27,691 bases of DNA. Origin: a virus. The translations under genes and the position numbers were made by a program. The notes beneath the pieces are model-generated. The model worked only from the letters and a program-made list of their open reading frames with translations, made no database searches and was not told the origin of the DNA. Of the stretch, positions 7,999 to 15,577 are shown in pieces (position 1 is the stretch's first letter; every line of letters begins with the position of its first letter). Location: IMG/VR virus record IMGVR_UViG_3300042090_000708, positions 1 to 27,691 of that record; one strand, 5' to 3'.

Positions 7999-8101
7999 TC
8001 ATTGCGTAGTGTGTGACGAAGAAACCGACGAGCAGTGTGAGACTTGCGGCGAGTATTGCTGCGAAGATTGCGCGGACGAGCATGAAGAAGAGCACGAATA
8101 A
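7982..8101 (+). CDS. 39-aa Cys/His-rich zinc-finger microprotein
   Basis: 39 residues starting at ATG 7982 and overlapping the preceding gene by 17 bases. Ligand-like residues are C8, C11, C19, C22, C26, C27, C30, H34 and H38. The spacing CxxC, CxxC, CxxC then H-x3-H would allow a cross-brace fold binding two zinc ions, similar in outline to a B-box finger. The C-terminus is very acidic (DEHEEEHE). An AGAGG-like stretch lies upstream. Its regular Cys pairing and its placement just before the SSB promoter argue that it is translated. The role is unknown; protein-protein contact with the transcription or replication machinery is a possibility. Confidence 0.65.
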   Translation: MGKTPDHCVVCDEETDEQCETCGEYCCEDCADEHEEEHE

Positions 8102-8115
8102 ACCGTGCGTCGTGG

Positions 8116-8121
8116 TATAAT
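8116..8121 (+). promoter_or_regulatory. Extended -10 promoter of SSB gene
   Basis: TGG-TATAAT, an extended -10 with no -35, about 46 bases before the ATG at 8168. The predicted +1 near 8128 starts a leader whose first bases form a small hairpin (AGCC 8129-8132, GGCT 8139-8142). The leader carries a GTGAGGT ribosome site at 8156-8162. It reads the SSB to SbcD operon. Confidence 0.7.
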
Positions 8122-8167
8122 ATAACTAAGCCAATAACGGCTGTGAACATAACCTGTGAGGTAAACT

Positions 8168-9196
8168 ATGAGTAAAATCAAGCTCAATCTTGATTCCCTA
8201 AAATCCCGTAAAGAATGGAAGCGCCATAAGGTAAAAGACGGACACAACGTGTTCCGTGTTCTCCCTCCCTTCGGCGACAACTCAAACGGATATCCGTACC
8301 GCAAGTGGCAAATTGTATGGGGCTTAGTCGATCCCGAAAGTGGTCGCGCGCGTCCTTACGCTGACTCTTTGATTGCTGAAAAACGCAGTCCGATCGTCGA
8401 GTTTGTAAACGAGCTCAAAGCTCGTGCAGAGAAAATGAACGCAGCTCTCACTGCTGCTGGCGCTACTGAAGAGGATATTTCAGAGCGTTTAAAGGGCCTT
8501 AACACCCTCATCGGTGACTTGGCTCCCCGCACATCTTACATCTACAATGCTTGTGATAAGGCTGGCGAAGTTGGCTTGCTTGAACTCAAAGCAACCGCTC
8601 ACAAGGATATGAAAGATAAGATGAACAAGTACATCCAGGACTACAACCAAGATCCTACGTCGCTTAACAGCGCAGATGATGATTCTGGTGTTTGGTTTGA
8701 TGTTATCCGCACGAACGAGACTGGCAAGTTCCGCGACACTAAGTACAGTGTTGAGAAGGTTCAAACCAAGAAGAAAGATGCCGCCGGAAAGATTTCTTTC
8801 GTAGATGATCAATCTCCGCTCCCAGATGCGGTTGTTGAGAATTATGCCAACTTGGGTTATGATCTCTCTGCTATCTATCAGCAGAAGACGTACGACGAGT
8901 TGAAGGAAATCCTTGACGCAAACTTGCCACGCTTGGTTGAGCTTTGCCCGGATGCGGATCTTACTACTGAACCAGTTCTAGGTTCTGCTCCTGCTGCAAA
9001 AGTTGCGAAGACTGCCGCGCCATCTATAAAGGCTACCAAGCCAGCGACCGGTCGAGTAGCAACGAAGATTGATGATGAAGACGATACTGATGCGACTGCG
9101 CCTACAAGGGCTACATCTGCCACGGCGGCCGTAAAAACAGCAGTATCCAATTCTGACGACTTCATGGCAGAAGCTGACCGAATTTTGAACTCATAA
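8168..9196 (+). CDS. Single-stranded DNA-binding protein (T4 gp32-like)
   Basis: 342 residues. The N-terminus is basic (LKSRKEWKRHKVKDG), like the cooperative-binding segment of gp32-type SSBs. It is followed by a core beginning NVFRVLPPFG, with aromatic and basic residues suitable for an OB-fold contact surface. From about residue 275 the chain becomes Ala/Lys-rich and then acidic (IDDEDDTD), ending with DDFMAEADRIL, the acidic tip phage SSBs use to contact partner proteins. A true gp32 Zn cluster was not found. Position in front of the RecA-like gene and its own promoter with leader fit a highly expressed SSB. The family call rests on layout and context more than on a diagnostic motif. Confidence 0.7.
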   Translation: MSKIKLNLDSLKSRKEWKRHKVKDGHNVFRVLPPFGDNSNGYPYRKWQIVWGLVDPESGRARPYADSLIAEKRSPIVEFVNELKARAEKMNAALTAAGATEEDISERLKGLNTLIGDLAPRTSYIYNACDKAGEVGLLELKATAHKDMKDKMNKYIQDYNQDPTSLNSADDDSGVWFDVIRTNETGKFRDTKYSVEKVQTKKKDAAGKISFVDDQSPLPDAVVENYANLGYDLSAIYQQKTYDELKEILDANLPRLVELCPDADLTTEPVLGSAPAAKVAKTAAPSIKATKPATGRVATKIDDEDDTDATAPTRATSATAAVKTAVSNSDDFMAEADRILNS

Positions 9197-9205
9197 GGAG
9201 TTCAG

Positions 9206-9652
9206 ATGGGTGAACTAACAGACACGTTAGACGTCACTCGTCTTATCAACTATGTGAATAAAGTGCACGAGCTGTCAACCGTAAATAAGTTGATGGCTCC
9301 TGCTTACTTGAAAGACATGATAGTTGGTCAGGACGTAGCGGCCAATCTACTAGCAAAAGCAATACAAGCAGACAGTCGCGCTAAGACAAGTCTTGAGAGA
9401 GCTGAAGCAATAGCTTATCTCGACAGGGCTAAGGATTACCTTGAAACTAAAGGTATCAAAGATACTAGCGAGGCAAGAAAACAATACGTGAACATCGACT
9501 CAGATGTTCTTAACGCTAAAGATCAACGGTCTAAAACGGAGGCCCTGGTTGTTTATCTTAAGAGCGTATTGTCTGAACTTCGTCAAGCACACGATGATTT
9601 GAAGAAGATCACGTATGGCGATAACAACATGACTCCGTATGAGGGAATGTAA
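9206..9652 (+). CDS. Helical protein between SSB and RecA-like genes; possible recombination mediator
   Basis: 148 residues, almost entirely helical and charged (SLERAEAIAYLDRAKDYLE; LVVYLKSVLSELRQAHDDLKK). The ATG has AAGGAG at 9195-9200 and starts 10 bases after the SSB stop. In T4, UvsY (about 137 residues, helical) helps load UvsX on gp32-coated DNA. Size, fold class and location between SSB and recombinase fit such a mediator, but no sequence similarity to UvsY is claimed. Confidence 0.7.
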   Translation: MGELTDTLDVTRLINYVNKVHELSTVNKLMAPAYLKDMIVGQDVAANLLAKAIQADSRAKTSLERAEAIAYLDRAKDYLETKGIKDTSEARKQYVNIDSDVLNAKDQRSKTEALVVYLKSVLSELRQAHDDLKKITYGDNNMTPYEGM

Positions 9653-9653
9653 T

Positions 9654-10766
9654 ATGGCAAATAAATGGATGAGCAGGATGGTGAGTGACTTTGGGATGCT
9701 GGCGTCGGAGATTGAAGCAAATACTCTCCCGCCCGTACCCTCGCGTTCTCCGTCGTTGAATTGGGCTACTAACATAGGCGGTTTCAAACCAGGCAAGATC
9801 ACCGTACTATATGGTCCTGAACAAGCAGGTAAGAGCTTACTGGCTTATATGGCCATTGCAGACGTACAGAAGGCAGATCCCGAGGCTATCTTCGTATGGT
9901 TCGATGCGGAGTATTCTTTCAACTTGCCTCTATTCATAAAGGTTGGTGGAGATCCTAAGCGTTTGGTGTATCGCAAATCTAACGATCCTCTGAAGATATT
10001 TGACTACATGGGTGGGGAGATGCTGGAACTTCTTCAAGAGGGTGCGCCGATCAGGGGCGTCGTCATTGACTCCATAAAGGCGATCAGATACCCAAAAGAA
10101 GCGAACATGAAGCAAACCACAGATCAAAAGATGGGTGGAACAGGAGCTAGCTACCTGCCGTCAGCTCTTAAGCTCATTCTTCCTGTAATCTCGGACTACA
10201 ACCTGTTAACGTTTTTCATTCAGCAAGTCACTATGGAAATTGATCCAATGAAGGCACTCAGAAATCCGTATGTGATCACTGAGGGTAAGGCACTCAAGCA
10301 TGCTGCGGACTTGATGCTCGAGATCGTTAAGCTAGACACAAAGAACGGTATCTTGGAATCTGGTGAGACTATCACTGGTGCTGCACAGCAAACTGGTCAC
10401 AAAGTTAGAGTGAAGGTTAAGAAGAATCGTTTGGGTATTCCAGCTAGGATGGCACAGTTTACATATCACTACGACCATGGCATCATAGATACTGGAGTAG
10501 AGATCTTTGAGCTTGCCAAGTCGTTAGGAGTTGTATTTCATCCAGTCAACGCAAATACTGGAAAAGAAAATACGATGATGTGGCAGTTTGGCAACTATGA
10601 TCCTATAAAGGGTGAAGACAACATGAAGCAATTTGTTGCTTCTGACAAGAAAATCCAGAGCGAAATCCTTGATGTTTGCTACAAGTTCAAGGATAGCCTT
10701 GTACACACTGATGCTAGCGGGTTTGTAAACGAACCTGACGATGCTGAAGATCTTTCTGGAGATTAA
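9654..10766 (+). CDS. RecA/UvsX-like recombinase
   Basis: 370 residues. Walker A is GPEQAGKS (54-61), followed by the FDAEYSFN segment, whose Glu86 matches the catalytic Glu of RecA. Walker B is VVIDSIKAI. FFIQQ aligns with the RecA allosteric Gln motif at the end of the core sheet. The C-terminus is acidic (EPDDAEDLSGD). It would form filaments on SSB-coated single strands and drive strand invasion for recombination-dependent replication and repair. ATG 9654 is chosen because GAGGG (9641-9645) sits 8 bases upstream; an in-frame ATG at 9639 overlaps the previous gene and has no better ribosome site. The next gene starts at the stop. Confidence 0.9.
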   Translation: MANKWMSRMVSDFGMLASEIEANTLPPVPSRSPSLNWATNIGGFKPGKITVLYGPEQAGKSLLAYMAIADVQKADPEAIFVWFDAEYSFNLPLFIKVGGDPKRLVYRKSNDPLKIFDYMGGEMLELLQEGAPIRGVVIDSIKAIRYPKEANMKQTTDQKMGGTGASYLPSALKLILPVISDYNLLTFFIQQVTMEIDPMKALRNPYVITEGKALKHAADLMLEIVKLDTKNGILESGETITGAAQQTGHKVRVKVKKNRLGIPARMAQFTYHYDHGIIDTGVEIFELAKSLGVVFHPVNANTGKENTMMWQFGNYDPIKGEDNMKQFVASDKKIQSEILDVCYKFKDSLVHTDASGFVNEPDDAEDLSGD

Positions 10767-11147
10767 GTGGTTATTGACTTTGTAACAGCCGCCGGTAAAC
10801 ATATAAAGTATGATACTGGTGGTAACATACTTACTAGCAATGATTTAAACAACATAGCCGATTATTACGCTGTGGAGCATCCGGATATTCTCCCAACTCA
10901 TGTCTGGATGAGGGCCGATGTGTACAAGGAATACGCTTCTATACACACAAACCATCATCCCATAGTTGTTGAAGATGGTAAACCTTGCCTGCTCATATCA
11001 ACTGGATGTGGATTACTGATAGTGAAGCCTTTGCCGTACGGTTTTAACAAGTTCGTTGTGCTTGTAGGTACAAAAGAAGATTACGATCATTATTTTATTG
11101 ATGAAGTATTCGAAGAAACTGTTCTCAACGAGTGCGAGCGTGAGTAA
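10767..11147 (+). CDS. Hypothetical protein, recombination operon
   Basis: 126 residues, soluble, no recognised family. It contains beta-rich segments (PCLLISTGCGLLIVKPLPYG and FNKFVVLVGTKEDYDHYF) after an N-terminal part with ILTSNDLNNIADYY. The GTG start follows the RecA-like stop directly, with GGAG at 10758-10761. Its stop overlaps the start of the SbcD-like gene. Strict coupling to both neighbours suggests it works with the recombination proteins; that is inference. Confidence 0.75.
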   Translation: MVIDFVTAAGKHIKYDTGGNILTSNDLNNIADYYAVEHPDILPTHVWMRADVYKEYASIHTNHHPIVVEDGKPCLLISTGCGLLIVKPLPYGFNKFVVLVGTKEDYDHYFIDEVFEETVLNECERE

Positions 11148-12163
11148 TGGCCAAAGTACTTTTTATCGGAGATCCGCATTTAAAGATCAACCGGTTTGAT
11201 CTCGCAACCTCATTCCTTACATGGCTCAATAAGCTCATTGAAGAGCAGAAGCCAGATCTTGTAGTAAATCTAGGAGATACATTCGACACACATGCCGTAC
11301 TGCGCTCTGAAGTATTGAATGAGTTCATGAAGCATGTCTACCATGTCCTGAGTATGGGCATACCGTACGTTTATCTGGTCGGCAATCACGACATGTATAA
11401 ACCTAACGATACCAAGTATCATGCCATGCTTCCGTTTAAGGGCAAGATCAAGGACTTTTATGTTGTGGACGAGATATGTGAACTGTTCGACATGACGTTT
11501 GTTCCGTACCAGTATGACGGTGCTAACTTCCCTAGAAAAACTTTACCGGTTGCTGTTTGTCATCAAACATTTATAGGAGCGGATTATGGGCCTATCAGAG
11601 CTACAGAGGGCGTTGATGCGGCAAGCGTTAATGGATGCGATGTTATCATCTCAGGACACATACACACTAAATCAGTGCTCGGACCCGTACTATACGTCGG
11701 TTCGCCATTTAGTCAATCTGCTTCAGACGTTGATCAAGTCAAAGGGATTACGGTATTCAACACAGATACATATAACACCACATTCTATGAGTGCCCCTTG
11801 CCGATGTGGAAAAGGCTCACCTTTGTCGTTGACCAGCAGAATGGAATTGCAGATCTTAGCAAGCAACTTGCTGAATCAGTCTGTGGGTCTAAAGACCATT
11901 GGGTACTCGATCTTGAGGGACCGCAAGCAGAACTGGTAGGATTCTTAAGTTCTAAAGAGTATCTTGAAGCGATCGCTGATGTTGATGTGAAAGTGAAGAC
12001 AAAGTTCACTGATAAAGAGAAGAAGAAGCTCTCTATCGAAGCGAAATCGATGGAACATATTGTATCAGAGTACGTCTTTAAAGTGTATAACGGTTCTATC
12101 GATAGGGACGAACTTATGAAGCGTGCTAAGCTAGTCCTAGATGAGTCTAGACTTAGCAAATGA
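11147..12163 (+). CDS. SbcD/Mre11-like nuclease (T4 gp47-like)
   Basis: 338 residues with the full calcineurin-like phosphoesterase motif series: GDPHL (D9, H11), NLGDTFD (D44, D47), GNHD (N80-D82), a His in VCHQTF and GHIH (H171, H173). These bind two Mn ions and cut DNA ends. The partner ATPase is the SbcC-like protein at 1-1530. The start overlaps the upstream stop (TAATG). The C-terminal third is charged and would form the ATPase-contact and capping region. Unlike in E. coli and many phages, the two subunit genes are about 10 kb apart. Confidence 0.93.
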   Translation: MAKVLFIGDPHLKINRFDLATSFLTWLNKLIEEQKPDLVVNLGDTFDTHAVLRSEVLNEFMKHVYHVLSMGIPYVYLVGNHDMYKPNDTKYHAMLPFKGKIKDFYVVDEICELFDMTFVPYQYDGANFPRKTLPVAVCHQTFIGADYGPIRATEGVDAASVNGCDVIISGHIHTKSVLGPVLYVGSPFSQSASDVDQVKGITVFNTDTYNTTFYECPLPMWKRLTFVVDQQNGIADLSKQLAESVCGSKDHWVLDLEGPQAELVGFLSSKEYLEAIADVDVKVKTKFTDKEKKKLSIEAKSMEHIVSEYVFKVYNGSIDRDELMKRAKLVLDESRLSK

Positions 12164-12177
12164 AGTTGTTCACCTGG

Positions 12178-12183
12178 TATAAT
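12178..12183 (+). promoter_or_regulatory. Extended -10 promoter of the packaging operon
   Basis: TGG-TATAAT with no -35. The predicted +1 near 12190 is followed by a small hairpin (GGTG 12193-12196, CGCC 12202-12205) and an AGGAG ribosome site at 12207-12211 before the ATG at 12216. Confidence 0.65.
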
Positions 12184-12215
12184 GGACTTAACGGTGGATA
12201 ACGCCTAGGAGAAAC

Positions 12216-12665
12216 ATGGAGCAAGAACAACTAGCAGAGTACTTAGATCAACAAAGATGGTTGATGAATAACGGCTTAGTGCCGGACTCTGTGAAAAATC
12301 AGTTGTTCTTCTATGGTTCTATAGTTCATACGGAAGTACAAGCCGTAGAAGTAAAGATCCGTCCGGAGGTCAAAAGTGTAGACTACACGATCTACATCAA
12401 GAAAGACCTTATGGACAAGATAGATACTTACAAGAAGTTATCCTCTGCCACATCGTTGTTAGGCTTGTGGCGGTTCAAGCGTTTCCTCAAGAAAGAGGGC
12501 ACCTTAGACTTTCACAGCTTACTTAACTCATTTGTCAGGGATTTCTGTGGTCCTCAATGGGTTGCCTCGGTTACTACTACCGACTTCGATGCATACGTAG
12601 ACAGTATCGGAGTTGAAGGTGAGCCCGGCGGACTTAGTCAGCAGCCAGATCAACCGTTTAACTAA
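12216..12665 (+). CDS. Hypothetical protein upstream of sigma-like gene
   Basis: 149 residues, soluble alpha/beta, no recognised family. Notable segments are VQAVEVKIRPEVKSVDYTIY and a basic helix LLGLWRFKRFLKKEG. The last 20 residues are Gly/Pro/Gln-rich and probably flexible. It is the first gene after an extended -10 promoter, with AGGAG 5 bases before the ATG. It overlaps the next gene by 47 bases. Confidence 0.75.
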   Translation: MEQEQLAEYLDQQRWLMNNGLVPDSVKNQLFFYGSIVHTEVQAVEVKIRPEVKSVDYTIYIKKDLMDKIDTYKKLSSATSLLGLWRFKRFLKKEGTLDFHSLLNSFVRDFCGPQWVASVTTTDFDAYVDSIGVEGEPGGLSQQPDQPFN

Positions 12666-13035
12666 CGACGACGATCTACGTCAAGAGCTTTGGGTGTTCT
12701 ATCTGGAAGGACATCCTCCAGAATCTTTTGCCTCCCACCTTGAAAAGTTGAGCATTGAGAGCGATATTGAGCGAGAAGTTCAAGCGCGCTTGTGGTATGT
12801 TCTTAAGAATCCGCCTACAGACAAATTTTGTCAGCTGCTGTCGCAACTGAGTGAAGTAGAGAGATCTGTGGCATGTCTTCTAGCCCTAGGACTTACAGTA
12901 AGTCAACTAAGTAAGTATAAAGGGATTAGCGAGATAAGGATAAGACAAGTTATCTCAGTTATGAGAGATAACGATTGCTGGGAACAGTTATATGCTGAAG
13001 AAAAAACTGACAGACGAAGAGCGCCACGGTCTTAG
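12619..13035 (+). CDS. Sigma-factor-like HTH protein (putative)
   Basis: 138 residues. The N-terminal third (DDDLRQELWVFYLEG) resembles helices of sigma-70 region 2. The C-terminal part LSEVERSVACLLALGLT, followed by SQLSKYKGISEIRIRQVIS, has the shape of a region-4-type HTH (initial helix, turn, recognition helix). GTG 12619 is chosen because GGAG (12609-12612) is 6 bases upstream; a TTG at 12613 is the alternative. The tail is basic (KTDRRRAPRS). If it is a sigma-like or co-sigma protein, it is the best candidate reader of the -10-only promoters in this window. It could also be a terminase-associated HTH protein. Confidence 0.5.
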   Translation: MSPADLVSSQINRLTNDDDLRQELWVFYLEGHPPESFASHLEKLSIESDIEREVQARLWYVLKNPPTDKFCQLLSQLSEVERSVACLLALGLTVSQLSKYKGISEIRIRQVISVMRDNDCWEQLYAEEKTDRRRAPRS

Positions 13036-13618
13036 CGAAGAAGAGATCAAGCTAGCAGAGAAATATCTCAGAAAACACAAGACAGCTGGAGCTTTGAAAG
13101 AACTAGAAGCTGCTAAGTTATTTGAGTTGTACCTCCTGGGTGAATCACTCACCAAGATTGCACAGCAATTTCCCCAATATCCTCTGGGCCAGATTGTCCT
13201 CACTGCGGCACTCCGCGGTTGGGCTATAGACCGCGACAAGACGATGCACACCCTGCAAGATAGGGTTCGCGCTAAGGTTGTTAAGTCAGTTCTTGACCAA
13301 GTTGACTTCCTCACAACCATGATGGCGGTGACCAATGCTGAACATTTGGAAACGATGGTGAAGTATTGTCAAGACCCGGTAAATAATCCGAAGCCTGCAC
13401 TACGCATCGAGAACATAAAAGAATACAAGGATATCGCGGAGACTCTTTACAAGATAGTTTCTGGTGCTACTCCTTCAAATAAGGACAAAGGCAAGTCGCC
13501 GATGTTCGATGCTTTAACACCTGCACAACCAGCTAGACTAGTTCAAAAGGTGGAAGAGCCAGACGCAAGCACCATACTTGCACGAGCCGTAAACGCAGAT
13601 GAGCAAAACACAAACTAA
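12992..13618 (+). CDS. Terminase small subunit (putative)
   Basis: 208 residues directly upstream of, and overlapping by 20 bases, the large terminase gene. It has an N-terminal HTH-like region (FELYLLGESLTKIAQQFP, ending GWAIDRD), as in small terminases that recognise the packaging site. A helical oligomerisation region follows (about 85-150), then a flexible C-terminal tail that would contact the large subunit. The start overlaps the sigma-like gene by 44 bases. The call rests on HTH plus position; no diagnostic signature exists for this family. Confidence 0.7.
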   Translation: MLKKKLTDEERHGLSEEEIKLAEKYLRKHKTAGALKELEAAKLFELYLLGESLTKIAQQFPQYPLGQIVLTAALRGWAIDRDKTMHTLQDRVRAKVVKSVLDQVDFLTTMMAVTNAEHLETMVKYCQDPVNNPKPALRIENIKEYKDIAETLYKIVSGATPSNKDKGKSPMFDALTPAQPARLVQKVEEPDASTILARAVNADEQNTN

Positions 13619-15542
13619 AGCATTAACGTTTGAGCAGCAGCAAAAACTGTTACTCACGCCTTGCAGAAACCGTAACGAGTTGATGAACTGGATCAGGTAT
13701 CACCTTGATCTACATCTTCCTGACGTTACTGTTTCTAGGTTCTCAGATACTAATCCCCTGGATGTTATCTGGGAAGTGTATCGCATATGTGTTCTGCAGC
13801 AGAATCCAGACAAGATTCAGGAGTTGCTTTTCGTAGCTGGTCGAGGTTCTGGTAAGACTCTCGGTATGGCTATAGCTGAGTTGCTTGTCATATTGCACGA
13901 CCAGCGCGGAGTTGTGCACGTTGGAGCTATTCAGAACCAAGCTGACCGTTGCTACAACTATCAGAAGGGCTTCCTATATAACCGAAAGATCAAGCCGATA
14001 GTGATGCCGCCGGATGTTCCGGAGGATGTACGTATCCTAGAGAAAGCTAATATGTCGAAGTCCATCTTCAACGTTGGCGGAGAAAAGGTTACGCTTGAAG
14101 TTCTTCCATGCACACTTAAGTCTGTTAACGGACCTCACGAACCGCTCGTTGTGGTGGATGAGATCGATACTGTTGCCGGCGAAGGTTTGATCGCGTTCAA
14201 AGATATAGGTGGTATGCTTGACTCCAAGAAGGGTAAGAAGGCCCTTCGTGTCGGTATCTCCACGCGCAAGTCTCGCTACGGTCTAATGAACAAGAAGATC
14301 GAGGAGATGGAAGGAAGTCCGGACAAGACACGTCAGGTTCGCAGATGGACAGCATTTGAGTTCACTGAGCGCTGTCCGGATACTAGATCTGGCACCGATA
14401 AGGTAGACTACTACGTCAACCAAGATAAGATGGAAACTCTCACAGTTGAAGAGTTTAACAAGAAAGACAAGATCAAGCAGAAGGAGTATCAGCGCCACGA
14501 GGGACTGAAGGGTTGCTACAAGTGTCCACTGTTCTCCATCTGTCTCACGGACGCCAAGAAACAAACGTCACAATCTCCTATGCTTAAGACCCTGGATGAA
14601 ATGGTTCAGAAGGTCCGCTCTGAGGGTGCTGACTGGGCGTTAGCTCAGCTTATGAACTTGAAGCCCTCTGTCGAGGGCATCATCTTCAGAGAGTTCGACG
14701 AGAGAGTCCACCTAAAGAGCTGGAACGAGATGTGGAAAATTCTTGTGGGCAAGGAATTTCCTGGCGAATGCACACACGACACGTTCGTGAAGAAATGCCA
14801 CGAGATGAATATTCCTTGCTACGCAGGGATAGACTGGGGATACACGTCACCTAACACAGTTGTGTTCTTCTTCGTGGATAGCAGAGATAACATCTACGTA
14901 GTGAAGACAGACGGTATGACCCATATCAGTCATCCAACGTGGATGAACCACATCAAGACTAAGTATCACACCATGTACCGCTGTCAGCTATACGTTCCTG
15001 ATGCTGCTGACCAAGGAGATATCCTTGAGATGCAGAAGATAGGCCTTCCCGTTGCTAACCAGAAGGATAAAGGGCAGATTAACGTTGGTATTCAAGTAAT
15101 TAAGAAGTTCTTGAAGGTACCAGGTACTGTTGACTCTAAGATTTTCTTTGCCAAGGATGTTTGCACGCCGCTCATCAGAGAATTTGGCCTGTACCACTAT
15201 AAGACGGATGCTGCTGGAATTATCACTGATGATCCGGATACTGAGCACGATCACTGGATTGATGCCCTACGATATCCTATGACCTTGCTGTTTGGCAAGG
15301 CAACGGTAGTGCTTGGCTCTGGGTTGGCTGACGGTGCAGCAAACTTGCAAGATGGCCACGGCAACTATAACAGGATGCCTACGGTTGGTGAGTTTGCGCA
15401 GACACAAGGGATACAGATAAGCGAACAAGAGCCTGATCGCTCTAAGCTTGGCAAAATAGGCAAAAAGTCTGACTTAGATGAACCGGGCGACGATGGTGAT
15501 GACTCTACCGGCGGCTCAGGTGGCTTCCTCTGGAGTCTTTAG
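13599..15542 (+). CDS. Terminase large subunit
   Basis: 647 residues. The ATPase has Walker A GRGSGKT (81-87) and Walker B VVVDE (D187, E188). The RNase H-like nuclease has GIDWGYTSP (D412), YVPDAADQ and DHWIDALRY as its acidic motifs. Between the two is an inserted Cys set (ERCPD, then CYKC and SICL), a probable metal-binding knuckle seen in a subset of phage terminases. The C-terminus is an acidic Gly-rich tail. It pumps DNA into the prohead through the portal encoded immediately downstream and cuts it at headful or site-specific ends. Confidence 0.95.
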   Translation: MSKTQTKALTFEQQQKLLLTPCRNRNELMNWIRYHLDLHLPDVTVSRFSDTNPLDVIWEVYRICVLQQNPDKIQELLFVAGRGSGKTLGMAIAELLVILHDQRGVVHVGAIQNQADRCYNYQKGFLYNRKIKPIVMPPDVPEDVRILEKANMSKSIFNVGGEKVTLEVLPCTLKSVNGPHEPLVVVDEIDTVAGEGLIAFKDIGGMLDSKKGKKALRVGISTRKSRYGLMNKKIEEMEGSPDKTRQVRRWTAFEFTERCPDTRSGTDKVDYYVNQDKMETLTVEEFNKKDKIKQKEYQRHEGLKGCYKCPLFSICLTDAKKQTSQSPMLKTLDEMVQKVRSEGADWALAQLMNLKPSVEGIIFREFDERVHLKSWNEMWKILVGKEFPGECTHDTFVKKCHEMNIPCYAGIDWGYTSPNTVVFFFVDSRDNIYVVKTDGMTHISHPTWMNHIKTKYHTMYRCQLYVPDAADQGDILEMQKIGLPVANQKDKGQINVGIQVIKKFLKVPGTVDSKIFFAKDVCTPLIREFGLYHYKTDAAGIITDDPDTEHDHWIDALRYPMTLLFGKATVVLGSGLADGAANLQDGHGNYNRMPTVGEFAQTQGIQISEQEPDRSKLGKIGKKSDLDEPGDDGDDSTGGSGGFLWSL

Positions 15543-15565
15543 GATACTCTTAAGTTACTAAAAGG

Positions 15566-15571
15566 TATAAT
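15566..15571 (+). promoter_or_regulatory. -10 box TATAAT, leaderless start of portal gene
   Basis: A perfect TATAAT preceded by GG, 6 bases before the ATG at 15578. No -35 is visible and no SD lies between. The predicted +1 coincides with the start codon. Confidence 0.65.
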
Positions 15572-15577
15572 CATAGC

